64,000 nt of DNA from NCBI GenBank assembly GCA_008933995.1, contig WARS01000044.1, positions 950,866-1,014,865 of the forward strand. The letters run 5' to 3'. The position numbers and the translations under genes are program-made. Under the pieces are notes generated by a model. That model was not told where the DNA came from. It did no database searches and was given only the letters and a program-made list of their open reading frames with translations. This document shows, piece after piece, positions 23,501-32,960 of this stretch. Within the stretch, counting starts at the first letter, position 1. Every line of letters begins with the position of its first letter. The DNA is from Datnioides undecimradiatus (lineage: Eukaryota; Chordata; Actinopteri; Lobotiformes; Datnioididae).

Positions 23501-24763
23501 CAGGTAGTTTATGCCCTTAGGACTGGAATAGTTGGCCTGGGACTGCAAAACAAGATAAGAACTACAGCATATGTATTGGGAATTGTATGACATGTGTTAC
23601 TGTTATCTGATTTTATTAATAGACTGATTTTGTTTTTTGTCCTTTTCCTTAATAAGGGGTGAATCTTGACCCAATTAGATTGACTTCCACAACCAAAAAT
23701 TCTAAAAACGTTTGAATTTTGAGTAACTTATGACCGTATCTTTAATTTATGATTGATTTTTGATGTTTGTATCTCTCATCCTCACTTTGATGCAGGTGGG
23801 CATCAGCTGCCCTCTATGAATCTGGACCAGCTGGGCATGGCTGGGTAATGGCACAGCTGGGACCTCCCCATGAACTCTGACACGTCACATTCAGTCTACA
23901 CCACAAGGCGGCGCAGTTGGACATGAATGGTGATATGAGACTATTTATCTGCACATTTAATGCACAATAATTGTTTAAAAGCCGCTAGTATCTCAGATTA
24001 AGTTCACTCTAATGCATATTTTGTTTATCCTTTAAATCCTTTTTTCACCTAAATAATGGTCAAGTAGTAAACTGTAACTGTAAAGAAAGTTATATACACA
24101 CTATACACAGTATATAGTTTAACAAAACTTTTGTAATATGTACGCATTTAGTCCAGTTTCTATTTAAATTTGGATGCTCAGATTTGTCTTCAAAGAGGAA
24201 AAAATCGAATTGATGCCAAGTAGATGTTTGCATGCATGGCCACCAGGGGGAGACACTGCAGTTTCCTATAATAAAGCCTCATCCCCTGGACATCTTGATG
24301 GAACAATATGTACAACGCCCCACTAACTTTTTCATCCTCTGTCTAAAAGAAATCTCGCATTTAGTCTATTTTAATGACTCCACATGCATTAAAAGTTTTG
24401 AAAAGACACTAGAGTGACTAGTTTATAGATCTCTTTCAAAGCGAGAAAACTTTTTTTCAGGGGTGCAACGTCTCCCCCTCGGAAACTAATCAAATCATTA
24501 TAATTGTATCCTTGGAAAAAAAAGAGAGAAGAATCCTCTGCATGAGCTCAATCCGTTGAGTTTTATTCAGCAGTGCTTTGCGCTGTCTTCAGGTTGACCT
24601 TCATGTAAGTCCCAAACAAAAGCCAAGATCCTCAAGCAGTAGGACCCGAAAAAATATCCATCACAGAAAAAAAGAGCAGATAATCAAACTTACATTGACA
24701 TGATGCTAGGTATGAAGTTACTGCAAGCAGCAACAGAATCCGGGTATCCACAAAGCTGAGCAT
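7284..24763 (-). CDS. col1a2: Collagen type I alpha 2 chain precursor (pro-alpha2(I)), about 50 exons
   Basis: This gene encodes the alpha2 chain of fibrillar type I collagen, a secreted extracellular matrix protein that assembles with two alpha1(I) chains. The order is signal peptide (exon 1), short collagenous N-propeptide, N-telopeptide, uninterrupted Gly-X-Y helix, C-telopeptide and COLFI C-propeptide. I placed 50 coding exons from GT/AG sites. They sum to 4066 nt, and an 11-nt micro-exon as in mammals would give about 1358 residues, close to the usual length near 1360. Helical codons sum to exactly 1014 residues. It is alpha2 rather than alpha1 because the N-propeptide has no cysteine-rich VWC domain, the C-propeptide has seven cysteines (Ser where alpha1 has its second Cys), the N-telopeptide starts NFAAQYDG, and the C-terminus is DIGPVCFK. 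The start at 24763 is supported by a signal peptide and the collagen 5' stem-loop. The micro-exon after exon 1 was not found. Confidence 0.97.
12977..12992 (+). promoter_or_regulatory. CTCF-like motif in a col1a2 intron
   Basis: CCATCAGGTGGCAGTG matches the CTCF core with one mismatch (T at position 4). It lies in the 757-bp intron 12561-13318. Motif match only. Confidence 0.35.
13299..13316 (+). repeat. (TA)n tract abutting a col1a2 splice donor
   Basis: A TA run occupies the first bases of the intron just after the donor of exon 13372-13319 (gtaatatatat on the transcribed strand). Confidence 0.85.
14186..19827 (-). other. col1a2: col1a2 N-terminal half of the triple-helix exons
   Basis: Exons in transcript order (length in bp): 19827-19783 (45), 19643-19590 (54), 19426-19373 (54), 19224-19171 (54), 19059-19006 (54), 18492-18439 (54), 18246-18202 (45), 18073-17975 (99), 17748-17695 (54), 17396-17298 (99), 16913-16869 (45), 16564-16466 (99), 16283-16230 (54), 16108-16001 (108), 15915-15862 (54), 15742-15644 (99), 15351-15298 (54), 15165-15067 (99), 14965-14912 (54), 14779-14726 (54), 14577-14524 (54), 14387-14334 (54), 14230-14186 (45). 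Each begins with a Gly codon and keeps phase 0. The exon at 19059 encodes GMKGHR, the helical crosslink lysine context near residue 87. Two acceptors (19427, 9612) end in aag, and the donor at 14523 is gtttga; both are usable but less common. Confidence 0.95.
17240..17272. other. Inverted repeat in a col1a2 intron
   Basis: GACAGGTCACC and GGTGACCTGTC form a perfect 11-bp stem with an 11-nt loop, starting about 26 nt downstream of the donor of exon 17396-17298. The arms contain AGGTCA/TGACCT nuclear-receptor-type half-sites. Function unknown. Confidence 0.5.
20050..21730 (-). other. col1a2: col1a2 N-propeptide and N-telopeptide exons
   Basis: Four exons in transcript order are 21730-21719 (12 nt, GRVK), 21342-21307 (36 nt, [12 protein letters not shown]), 20881-20798 (84 nt, a short Gly-X-Y run ending GPPGLGG) and 20106-20050 (57 nt). 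The last starts NFAAQYDG; cleavage by ADAMTS2-type N-proteinase is expected between its second Ala and Gln. The Lys in QYDGVKAP is the likely telopeptide crosslinking residue, and the exon ends GPGPM where the main helix begins. There is no cysteine-rich VWC domain, as is normal for alpha2(I). Two RGD triplets lie within the 36-nt exon. The 12-nt exon is small but has clear flanking sites (polypyrimidine plus tag before it, gtgagc after it). The 690-bp intron 20107-20797 shows nothing else. Confidence 0.93.
21731..24693 (-). other. col1a2: col1a2 first intron region (contains an unlocated micro-exon)
   Basis: About 3 kb between exon 1 and the 12-nt exon. A micro-exon of 3n+2 bases is required here by reading phase; in mammals exon 2 is 11 nt. 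I could not identify it with confidence. It also holds an (AT)n run at 22011-22021 and a CTCF-like motif at 24237-24255. First introns of type I collagen genes carry enhancers in other species, but nothing here lets me place one. Confidence 0.6.
24237..24255 (+). promoter_or_regulatory. CTCF-like motif in col1a2 intron 1
   Basis: The core CCACCAGGGGGAGACA, preceded by TGG, matches the vertebrate CTCF consensus at 14 of 16 core positions. It lies about 510 bp inside the gene from the start codon. Motif match only. Confidence 0.4.
24694..24763 (-). other. col1a2: col1a2 exon 1, coding part: signal peptide
   Basis: The 70 coding bases read MLSFVDTR, then [15 protein letters not shown], plus one base of the next codon. 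This is a classical signal peptide: a charged start, a Leu-rich core and small residues before the expected cleavage near Ser-Cys-Gln. It targets the procollagen chain to the endoplasmic reticulum. The donor is a strong gtaagt at 24693. The exon ends in phase 1, so the following exon must be 3n+2 bases long for the downstream phase-0 exons to stay in frame. Confidence 0.95.
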
Positions 24764-24779
24764 GTCTAAGCAGACATGC
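24760..24779 (-). promoter_or_regulatory. col1a2: Collagen 5' stem-loop around the start codon (LARP6-type element)
   Basis: On the minus strand GCATGTCT, a 4-nt loop GCTT, and AGACATGC form a perfect 8-bp hairpin whose right arm contains the start codon. Fibrillar collagen mRNAs (alpha1(I), alpha2(I), alpha1(III)) carry a stem-loop at this place that binds LARP6 and coordinates translation. The match here is in sequence, position and pairing; function in this species is inferred. Confidence 0.88.
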
Positions 24780-24888
24780 AGACTCCTTGTGCCGCTGAGC
24801 CCTTGTTTTTAAACCACCTTCAGGCAGGCATACAGTTGTGGTGACACGAGTAACTCCAAACTTAGCAGAAACCTGCTGCCGTGATGCT
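24764..24888 (-). other. col1a2: col1a2 5' untranslated region (start site inferred)
   Basis: The 125-nt leader runs from the inferred start (A of AGCATCACGG at 24888, about 32 nt after the first base of the TATA box) to the start codon. It contains the short upstream ORF and the left arm of the collagen stem-loop. The start site is inferred from TATA spacing and from the resemblance of this segment to the mammalian COL1A2 start region as I remember it. Confidence 0.7.
24766..24777 (-). other. Upstream mini-ORF (ATG TCT GCT TAG) in the col1a2 leader
   Basis: A three-codon ORF (Met-Ser-Ala-stop) starts inside the left stem arm and ends two bases before the main ATG. Mammalian COL1A2 has a similar mini-ORF in the same stem-loop. 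It would make initiation at the main ATG depend on leaky scanning or reinitiation. Confidence 0.8.
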
Positions 24889-24912
24889 AGAATAATAAAG
24901 TTCTATCAGGCC

Positions 24913-24920
24913 TATTTATA
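24913..24920 (-). promoter_or_regulatory. col1a2: col1a2 TATA box
   Basis: TATAAATA on the minus strand, preceded by CG and followed by GG. It lies 150 nt upstream of the start codon and at the correct distance from the inferred start site. Fibrillar collagen I genes are known to use a TATA promoter. Confidence 0.88.
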
Positions 24921-24965
24921 CGGCAGGAGGGTCCCTGGTCTGCGTGTCAAAAGTCAGCCCACCGG

Positions 24966-24970
24966 CCAAT
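24966..24970 (-). promoter_or_regulatory. col1a2: col1a2 inverted CCAAT box (NF-Y/CBF site)
   Basis: The transcribed orientation reads CCCATTGGCC, an inverted CCAAT about 80 bp upstream of the inferred start. An inverted CCAAT bound by CBF/NF-Y near -80 is established for the mammalian alpha2(I) collagen promoter, so position and orientation both fit. Confidence 0.8.
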
Positions 24971-24989
24971 GGGAGAGGAGAAACCCAAT

Positions 24990-27900
24990 CTGACTCCCAT
25001 CCCTCTCCAGCTCAGACTCAGTCATGTGGTGCTGCATCTCCCAGCCTCCTCTCCACCAGAAACCGTTTGGCAAAGCTTTGGCAATGATGACGAGTGCAAC
25101 GTTTTAATTAGATCCATTCTTTTTGAGGACGTGGACAGCGTCGAGGTTTAAAAGGGAGAAGATGGCCTACGTTTTTTCCCTCTTTTACGGGTTGCAGTGA
25201 ATCCGGAGTGTCAGTACTGAGATACAGGCGCCGGGCATTCAACCTTACGCGTATTGTGCGTAAAATGTGCCCGTTTTGGTGGGCGTCTGTGGGCATCATT
25301 TAGCAGCGAGAGGGGCCTAATTCACTTCCATGTTTTTGGATTTCATTGGAAAAATGACTTTTAGAGAGCGTGTACGATGATTTATTGGGTCGCTTTTGAG
25401 CTGTTGGAATTTATTTGGAGTTGACCTTTAGTGCCTATTTACGCACGGATTTCTTTTAAACTTCTCACCATCACAGGCTTATTCTTGTATTGTTTATAAG
25501 GCAATCTAGAAAAGCATTGTTATTTTATGTACTACGATGCTACCACCAAAATCGCGCATGCGGCCAAGCATATTTTGTCCACTTTTTCGATATTTGTATC
25601 CGTTCTCCCCCACACTAAGTGCAAACAACATGCGCCAAGAATTTCCGAAACAATCACTCATGTGTTGCAAAATAAAAATATGTTTCTGTTCATACATCTG
25701 CAAGTTTCTGTAATACTTCTGAACTCTTTAGATCAGTAAAGCACTCAGCAAAAAGCAGTGGAATGTAATGATTCACATTCAACACTCCAGCTTCAGACTG
25801 ACAAAAGACAGGTGTGCAAGGAGAGATCTAGGTTCACCCCCCCCTTCTCTCTCTCTGTGAGGAGCTCTTACCTGCCCACATGACCAGACATGTCATTTAC
25901 TCTACTACCACTCCAACGGCTCTCAGCGTGGCCCTCATACTGCTGTATTACACACCCACTGTCTTTTGCAGTGAATAAAGTACATATATAAGTTGTGGCA
26001 CATGCAGCAATGCACTCAGTGTTTAAACATTTATATGATTAACAGAGAGCATGGAGCAAATCCTGACGCAGTGTTCTTATGGGTACCTGACTAGTGTTTG
26101 AAGACAGACTTAAGATATTATGACCCTATCCTTTTAAGAAGGGGAAAAAATAATGGTATCATGGAATACACCAGTAAAAGCAGACTGACTCATGCTCAGC
26201 CGGTGATGTTAATAATGGCCTACATACTCCCCCCAGTTTTATTTCTGCAGGTCATTAGAATATGCTCGGCACCTTTTCGACATGTATTTATTTTGTATCA
26301 CTAAATAAAGGGCTGGAAAAGGATTTTGACCCCTCTCACCGAGCATAAATGGACACTTTGCTGAGCTTTTTTTTTGTGCAATGCAGATTACAACTTTATC
26401 ATGCATTATGTATTCTAAATCTCTGCTTTGCATCATGGTGCAGGTACATGAGCTCCAGCTATTTAGTCACAAAGCGTGCAGATAGGAGGTTACACTCTTG
26501 TTCCATCACAGTTTGCTGATTTATTACAAATAACTGCACTGCTTCTCTTTGCCTCCTGCCTACAGACAGTCATGTTTCCTTTCCACCTTCTCTGTGCCAG
26601 AAAAAAAAGTAATGGTTGGACAATCCCGAAAACTTCACCTCAACTCTTCCCCGAGTCAAAGCAGAAAGATAGAACGACAGAGAAAAAAATGAAGAGGAGG
26701 GGCGAGGGACATAAAATGTGTTTTAAAGATGGCAGCGCTCCCACTCACTGCAGTTACATTCTCATGTTTGTTGAGCAGCTGAAGTCTTGAAGTAGCCTGA
26801 GAGAGCAGACGGGCGGTGTTAAAAAATCAAAGATGGCTGCAAGGCTCCACATCATCAGACGTTTTTGTCTTGATTCAACCACATACCACATGAAAACATT
26901 CAACGAGGATTTATCCAAGTGAACCGTTGCTCTTTGGAGACAGTTAAAACAGGATTCTTTTAAAAACAGCTTTTAAAGATAAAAGATGATATGAAAAATT
27001 ACATTCAACTCAAAAAGTTGTGCATGAACGGTACTCCAGATGCAACTCATTTGAACATTTTTTATAATAAAATGTCAACACACAATTTCATTTGGTATTT
27101 GCTATTTATTTGATAGTAACTTTTCTACAAAACTATCTGCAAATGCTTGGTATTTTCAGCGGACCAACGTTCTTTCTTGAAAATGTGAGGGTGTACCTGA
27201 CTCAGGTACTGAATCTGAAGCCATTCAGATATGTTACTCTGGACTCCCAGGAACAATTTGCAAATGGACGAGGCAGAAGTTCAAATCATAGGTAACTTTA
27301 CTGACCAGGGAAATCCTTGCCTTTAAAGTTATTTGTCCATGATTTTTTTTAAAGAAATAATCAGTTTTACATTAAAGTAAAGTAACATTGTGAAATGTAA
27401 CCACACTGTATCTGTCCATCCTTTGACCTGAACACATTTTTTCACAATCCCTCAGCCATTTTGAGTCTAACATCTTGCTCCTGTCCTCTGCTTTCTCCCA
27501 TAGTACTGCCAGCTGGGCCGGCAGACAGATTCCTCCAGATGTGCTGCGCTCCGATTGGCTGTCTAAGTTGTTTCCTTACTGGTTTCGGTTGCTGAGTCTC
27601 ATATTTCCATTCTGATGCAGAAGAACGCGCTGAGGATTATGGGTGGAGCGGATCCTCTCATGTCAAGGCTGGCTGTCCACCTGTCAGCCAGCTGGTAAGG
27701 AAAAGAGCACACAACCACAGATTAGACAGAAAGATTCGATCAGCTGCTGTACGCTTGGATAGAGATGTATAACTGCTGCATCCTTGATAGCAAAATGCTA
27801 GAGTAAACCTGATCCTATCAAGTCGTACTGTGGAAATGAATCACAGAACAGATCAGATGGTGACACTTCAAGTGACATAAGGCGAGGCAAGGAAAACATT

Positions 27901-28600
27901 TGATAGATATAACTAAACATTTTCATGTACAGCACAAAAAGTCCTATGCGAGAATGTCATGTAATCTGGGAAATAAAACATGCAATTTTCAGCTATATTT
28001 TGCAGGAATATTTATCATTTCGATGCTAATTTAATATTTAAAATAAGTAATTTGAAAAGAATGTGTCAGATGGGTCACAAATTAAAAGACAAGACAACAT
28101 AATGTTGAAATATGGCAGAAAAAGCAAATGACATCATCGCAAATTTGTCAAAGTTTATGTTTATTAAAAGAAACAGGCTTCATCATTTTCATAAACATAA
28201 ACCTGGGCAATATTAAGATGCAATATTAACACAAGCTTCATCATTACCATGGACAGAACTCTTGTAAATCTTCTGCCTTATTGATGTTTAAATTAGGTGC
28301 TGCACTATGACAAGACTCTCAAGTCTGCTATGAAAAGGAGATTTCATGTTTGTCAATAGGTGTTGAGATGGGTTGAAATGTGGTGATGGTGATCCACACT
28401 CATCAGGCAAGTCAGTTATTCCTGTAGATTGGGGACATTGTCGTCTGGGACACGACCTCTCTCATCAGGATGGAAATGTTGGTGATGAAAAAGGATCATC
28501 AGAGTAACCTCGTATTGATTTGTACTGAGCCTTCCGTCTCAGCGGAGTGTTCATTATATTTCTGAAGTCATTCATTTGGATTTTTCCTTTATTTCGTTAA
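24990..28600. other. Proximal upstream region of col1a2, no gene recognised
   Basis: Nothing here resembles a known coding exon. It probably includes col1a2 regulatory DNA, but no specific element can be proven from sequence. A short GC-richer patch at 27480-27700 has an ATTGG box (27554-27558) and an ATG-initiated 80-nt open segment ending at a strong donor gtaagg (27695). It is discussed as a weak exon candidate. Confidence 0.5.
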
Positions 28601-28910
28601 CTGCTTGCTCATACTCTACCACACCTCCAGTAGAGGATTGTGTTTGTTTTATTTATGCCAGCTGAGAGAATATTCCTTTGATTTTTCATTAGTTTGGTAC
28701 GAGTTGCAGGTCGTTTCAAAACATTTATACAACCTGATTGTGACTGACAATGTCCATTTTCTCTGGATTTTCAAATATACAGTACGTTACTGTGAAACAA
28801 ATAGACTGGTATGGGCATGGGGCCCACCCACTCAGTCTGTAGAGGACATTTAGTGATGGAGCAGAGTGAAAGAAAGAGTTAGTGATTAAAGAGGACACAT
28901 GCACACTCTG

Positions 28911-28928
28911 ACACACACACACACACAT

Positions 28929-28960
<32 letters not shown>
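28911..28960 (+). repeat. (AC)n microsatellite
   Basis: AC run interrupted once by ATGC. Confidence 0.95.
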
Positions 28961-28962
<2 letters not shown>

Positions 28963-29084
28963 TTAATCCCTCCACTGACTGAAGCAGAGAGAGAGACAAC
29001 TGAGATGAGAAAAGATCAGAAACCAGTTGAAGGTTGAAGGAAGCAGAGAGTGATAGTCTAGATAAAACACTTCTCTGTGACACT

Positions 29085-29134
29085 CACACACACACACACA
29101 CACACACACACCCACACACACACACACACACACA
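29085..29134 (+). repeat. (CA)n microsatellite
   Basis: CA run with one CCC interruption near 29111. Confidence 0.95.
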
Positions 29135-29554
29135 TAAAGGCACTAATTAAACAGGGTACTGCATGCAAGCACACACAGACACACACAGCAATGCACTGAT
29201 ACATACACACATCAGCAGACATGCAGGGGCGGTTGAGGTTTTCAAATTACAGCCTATATTCCAGGCAGTTTTTCTCTTTCTCTTCTCTGAACACTGAACG
29301 CAACAAACTTTCCATGCAGGGATACTGTCAGAAAAACTAGAGACTATGAAACTCAGCTTGTCTATGTTAAAAATGTTTTTGTAAAATAATAAAGTGTCAT
29401 TTTTAAGCCCTAGATTATAGGGCAGCATGATGTGAAGCATCAGTTTGCTACAAATTTCTTACATACTGGCACTAAACAGGAAAACAGTGATGTCTTGAAG
29501 TCCTAGGTCAAATATCAATTTGGTCATTGATACGGTTAGCTTAATTCTCAGCAC

Positions 29555-29760
29555 AGTAACACATTATATCTTATTTGTTTAACCCTTAGACAGATCGAGG
29601 CTAACTGTTCCCACTTGTTTCCACTCTTTGTGTCCAGCTAAGCTAACCAGCTGCTGTTGGTAGGTTCATATTAACTGCATAGGAATAAGAGCGGTATCAG
29701 TCTTCTCATGAAACAAGTGTTTTTTCCAAAATTTCAAAAGTTTATTTATTTCACAGTGCC
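29555..29760 (-). mobile_element. Fragment of a MITE-like percomorph repeat (copy 1)
   Basis: It contains AGCTAAGCTAACCAGCTGCTG and GAGCGGTATCAGTCTTCTCAT, pieces of a palindromic, non-coding repeat that I recognise from percomorph fish sequence. The same words occur in opposite orientation at 41425 and in both orientations at 48085-48510, so the family relation is supported inside the window. No terminal duplication was identified. Confidence 0.55.
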
Positions 29761-32585
29761 CCTTTGTATTATATACTATATTTTCTCTGTTAACTTGATC
29801 CAAATTTTCATTGAAGCCACTGTGTATAAAGTATAAACCACAGGTGATTTCAAGAAATTGATCTGACTAATACTGAAAAGTGCTACAAGTCCACAACATT
29901 AAGAATGTGGGTCTTAACTTATATAATCCTCTCAGAGGGCAGATGCCAGAAGAGAAGAGGAAGATGGAAAGTTGTCTTGCTGCAGATAGTGACGAACTCT
30001 TTTTCTCAGTGTTTATATGTTAATTGAACGAAATAAAAATCAGTGGTCAGTGTTGCAGAGCATGTAACTCGAGCAGAGCATGAGGAAGCATGCATAAGGA
30101 TTTTAGATGTAGTGCAAAGCAGATTTTTAAAAAAGTTTTTAAAGGCCCATCCTGTTCCAGTTTGTTTTTAGGTGCTACTCAGATCATGACTTTGAAGCAT
30201 GCATGACTCAGAATGTATCTGTGAACTGCACACTCACTGTTTTTGGTCAAAAATCTGCTGCTGCAATCCTGATATCAGAGTTTAATTTTAAAAAGAAACA
30301 GCTGAGAAGTCATGCAGGTGGACTCTCGCTGAGCAATATTGAGCGTACCAGCCTGGAGTGGCTTTGAGAGAATAAACTGTTCAGCACATGCTAAGACCAC
30401 TAGCCGTTTGCTACTGTTCATAGCAGACTGTGCAGCAAAATCCACCACTGTTAGAGGTGAGAGGTTCGATTCTTTTATAAGTTACGTAGTCTGAATTTCA
30501 AATAGAAATATTCGTTCATGCAGGCTGTACAACATTAGTTTGTAATGACTTGTTCACCAGCAGTTGACGGTGGGGTTTAGGAGGTTTTTAAACAAATCAA
30601 TATTCTTGTTTTATCAAGGTGACAAACTGTGAATCACTGCTTCTTCAGACAGCCAGGACAGCAACGGGTTACAGAAAGTACTATAGTAATGTGTCTGGCT
30701 TCAGCACAAAATTATTTCTTCAGTCACAATTATTTTTCTGCAGCAGTCCTCTTCTAATAGCAATCTGAAAGCAGCTGGCAGTCACTCAAGTCTTTAAGCA
30801 CAATCCAAAAAGGAGGGCTGAGTCAAAGAATTCAGCTCTCCTGTTGGCTCGACAGGCCCGAGCGCATATCAGCATGCTGAGGCCACTGGCATTATGCACC
30901 CTGCTCGCTGACTCTGGAGCACCCAGGAAGGAAGGAACTGAGGGAGGGCTAGTAAAAGACAGGCCATGCTTTTTAAGGAGCACTCATTTACTTTAAGTGC
31001 TTCAAATTATACAACACCCTGGCCAAGTTTGTGATGTGTCTATGCGTTTTCTCATTCCCTCCCTTCCTTCTCTTGCCTCTCCTGTTTTCCCTCCTACCCT
31101 TTCTCATATCATTTCAGTGTCTCTCCCTCTGCCTTCACCAACATCTCCTCATCTTTGTCTGTCTTCTCTCCCTCAGGTCACCACATCTGCAGGCTCTTTC
31201 CACTGGAATATATTTCTTGAACGTTTAGACTTCAGTGGTGGGAAGGCGGGGTTATTGAGGAGCTGGTCTAATGTCAGTGTGGGGATGGGTGCAGGGAAGG
31301 AGTGAGGGGTGATGGTAGGGGAGAGTATAAATAAGTGTCAGGAAACACAAGCGAGCATGGTGGAGAAGTTGAGTCAGATGAAAAAGTTCTTCCACTTAAC
31401 AATCAAGTTAAAGAAATACAGTCTTTCTTTCAGTGAATTTTTCTTTTATTGGACATCAGAAAAAATATCAAAGTTAGCAAAGCAAAGACAAAGACAATGC
31501 CCAAAAAGCCTTTCTGTCAATGAAGGAGCTGAAGTGAAGAGAAAGAACGTGAGAATTACCAAAAAAGTAGAAGGCAAAAAGGAGAAAATCAAAGTAGGGA
31601 ACCTCCCTTGGCTGGGACTAACACATGGTTAGATTTGCCTGTGTGTCCACATGACTCACAGTCTGGTCAGCAAACGCATAATAAACGTGACAGAAATATC
31701 CCCACACAATGTCACCAGAGTCCACGGCAGGCAGCTAATTGCTAGATAGAGCTGGTCCGTGGTTTGAGAGAGGAAAAAAAAAGGTCCAGCTCACATAAGT
31801 GTAGAGCAAGAGTCTGTCCATATATGTATTTTTTTCTTGTAATATTCTTTTTCTATTGAAAAGGCTGCATAAATATGCAAACTCAAGCTGATCTTCTGAC
31901 AGAGTTCAGTCAAGGTTTTTGGGGCCAAAATGATGAAAAGCGTTTGGAAAGGGGTTCTTCTCCCAGTGAGGACAATTTACAAAACTTTTATCTCACAGTT
32001 ACTCTCAAAATGTTGCACATGACAAATGACTCTCACACTTGCAGTAGATTCAGTTATTGATTCGGTCAGTACAGATTCAACTGTTATATTATCTTTACAT
32101 CCACCATGTTTCAGTTATGGTATTTTCACATTTGTTTATTAGTTACACAAAATCATGAGCATTCACAGAAGAGCATGTGATGAACAAATCACAGATTAAC
32201 TGCTAGTTTCTCAAAACCACTTAGTGGTTCTGGATAATGATACATTACTTAAGAGCTTTACCATCACCTCATTTAAACAACTTTCCCACTGAGGTGTAGT
32301 TCATCAACCAAGTGGTATTAAACCAATGATTAATCATTACTTTATTTTATATATTACCATTTTTGTACTTCCAGGTAAAAAAGAAAAACATACTTATAAA
32401 AAAAAGTTTTTTAAACATTAATATTTGCATCCACACTCCAGTCAGTTCCTAATGTAATAAACTCTTTATCCTTCCTAGACATAGGGCTAAAACAGGGATC
32501 CTGTTCTGTACAGTTAACATTACCCAGAGGCACTTGTTAGCCACACTTGCCACGCACTGCTCTAGGGAGGGTCATGTCAGTCTGC
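29760..32585. other. Intergenic DNA, no gene recognised
   Basis: AT-rich sequence with a C/T-rich patch at about 31060-31180. A 107-codon open frame at 31309-31632 is lysine-rich and shows no known domain; it is probably chance. Confidence 0.5.
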
Positions 32586-32599
32586 TGGTTGGTCCACCT

Positions 32600-32960
32600 C
32601 TTTGGTCCTGACTGAAATATCTCAACATTTATTGGATGAAATTTGGTACAAATTTCATGGTGCCCAGGGGATGAATCTTAATGACGTTTGCCAGCCTTCG
32701 TCTTTTTCTCTAGTGCCACTGGTGGGTCAACATATTTTTGGTTCTTGAGCAAAATGCAGCTTCATGGAAAGCTATGCCATTTGGTACAAATATTCATGTC
32801 CTCTGCAGGATGAACTTTTGGCTTTGGATTGTTTAAATTTTCATTTGAAGCCATTTTCAGGACAAAAGATCAATTCTTTGGTTTAATTTTACATCTGCAA
32901 AATTAATCAATTTCCCATCAGCCTTAGCTGTACTTTATTAAACACTCAGTAAACACTCAG
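32600..32960 (+). mobile_element. Dispersed percomorph repeat (non-coding)
   Basis: It begins with CCTGACTGAAATATCTCAAC and runs through ATTTGGTACAAATTTCATGG, CTAGTGCCACTGG and CCCATCAGCCTTAGCTGTAC. I recognise this order of words from a repeat common in percomorph genomes. The word ATTTGGTACAAAT plus a CCTC/CCAG.GGATGAA continuation occurs twice (about 32641 and 32780), so the copy contains an internal duplication. Confidence 0.6.
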
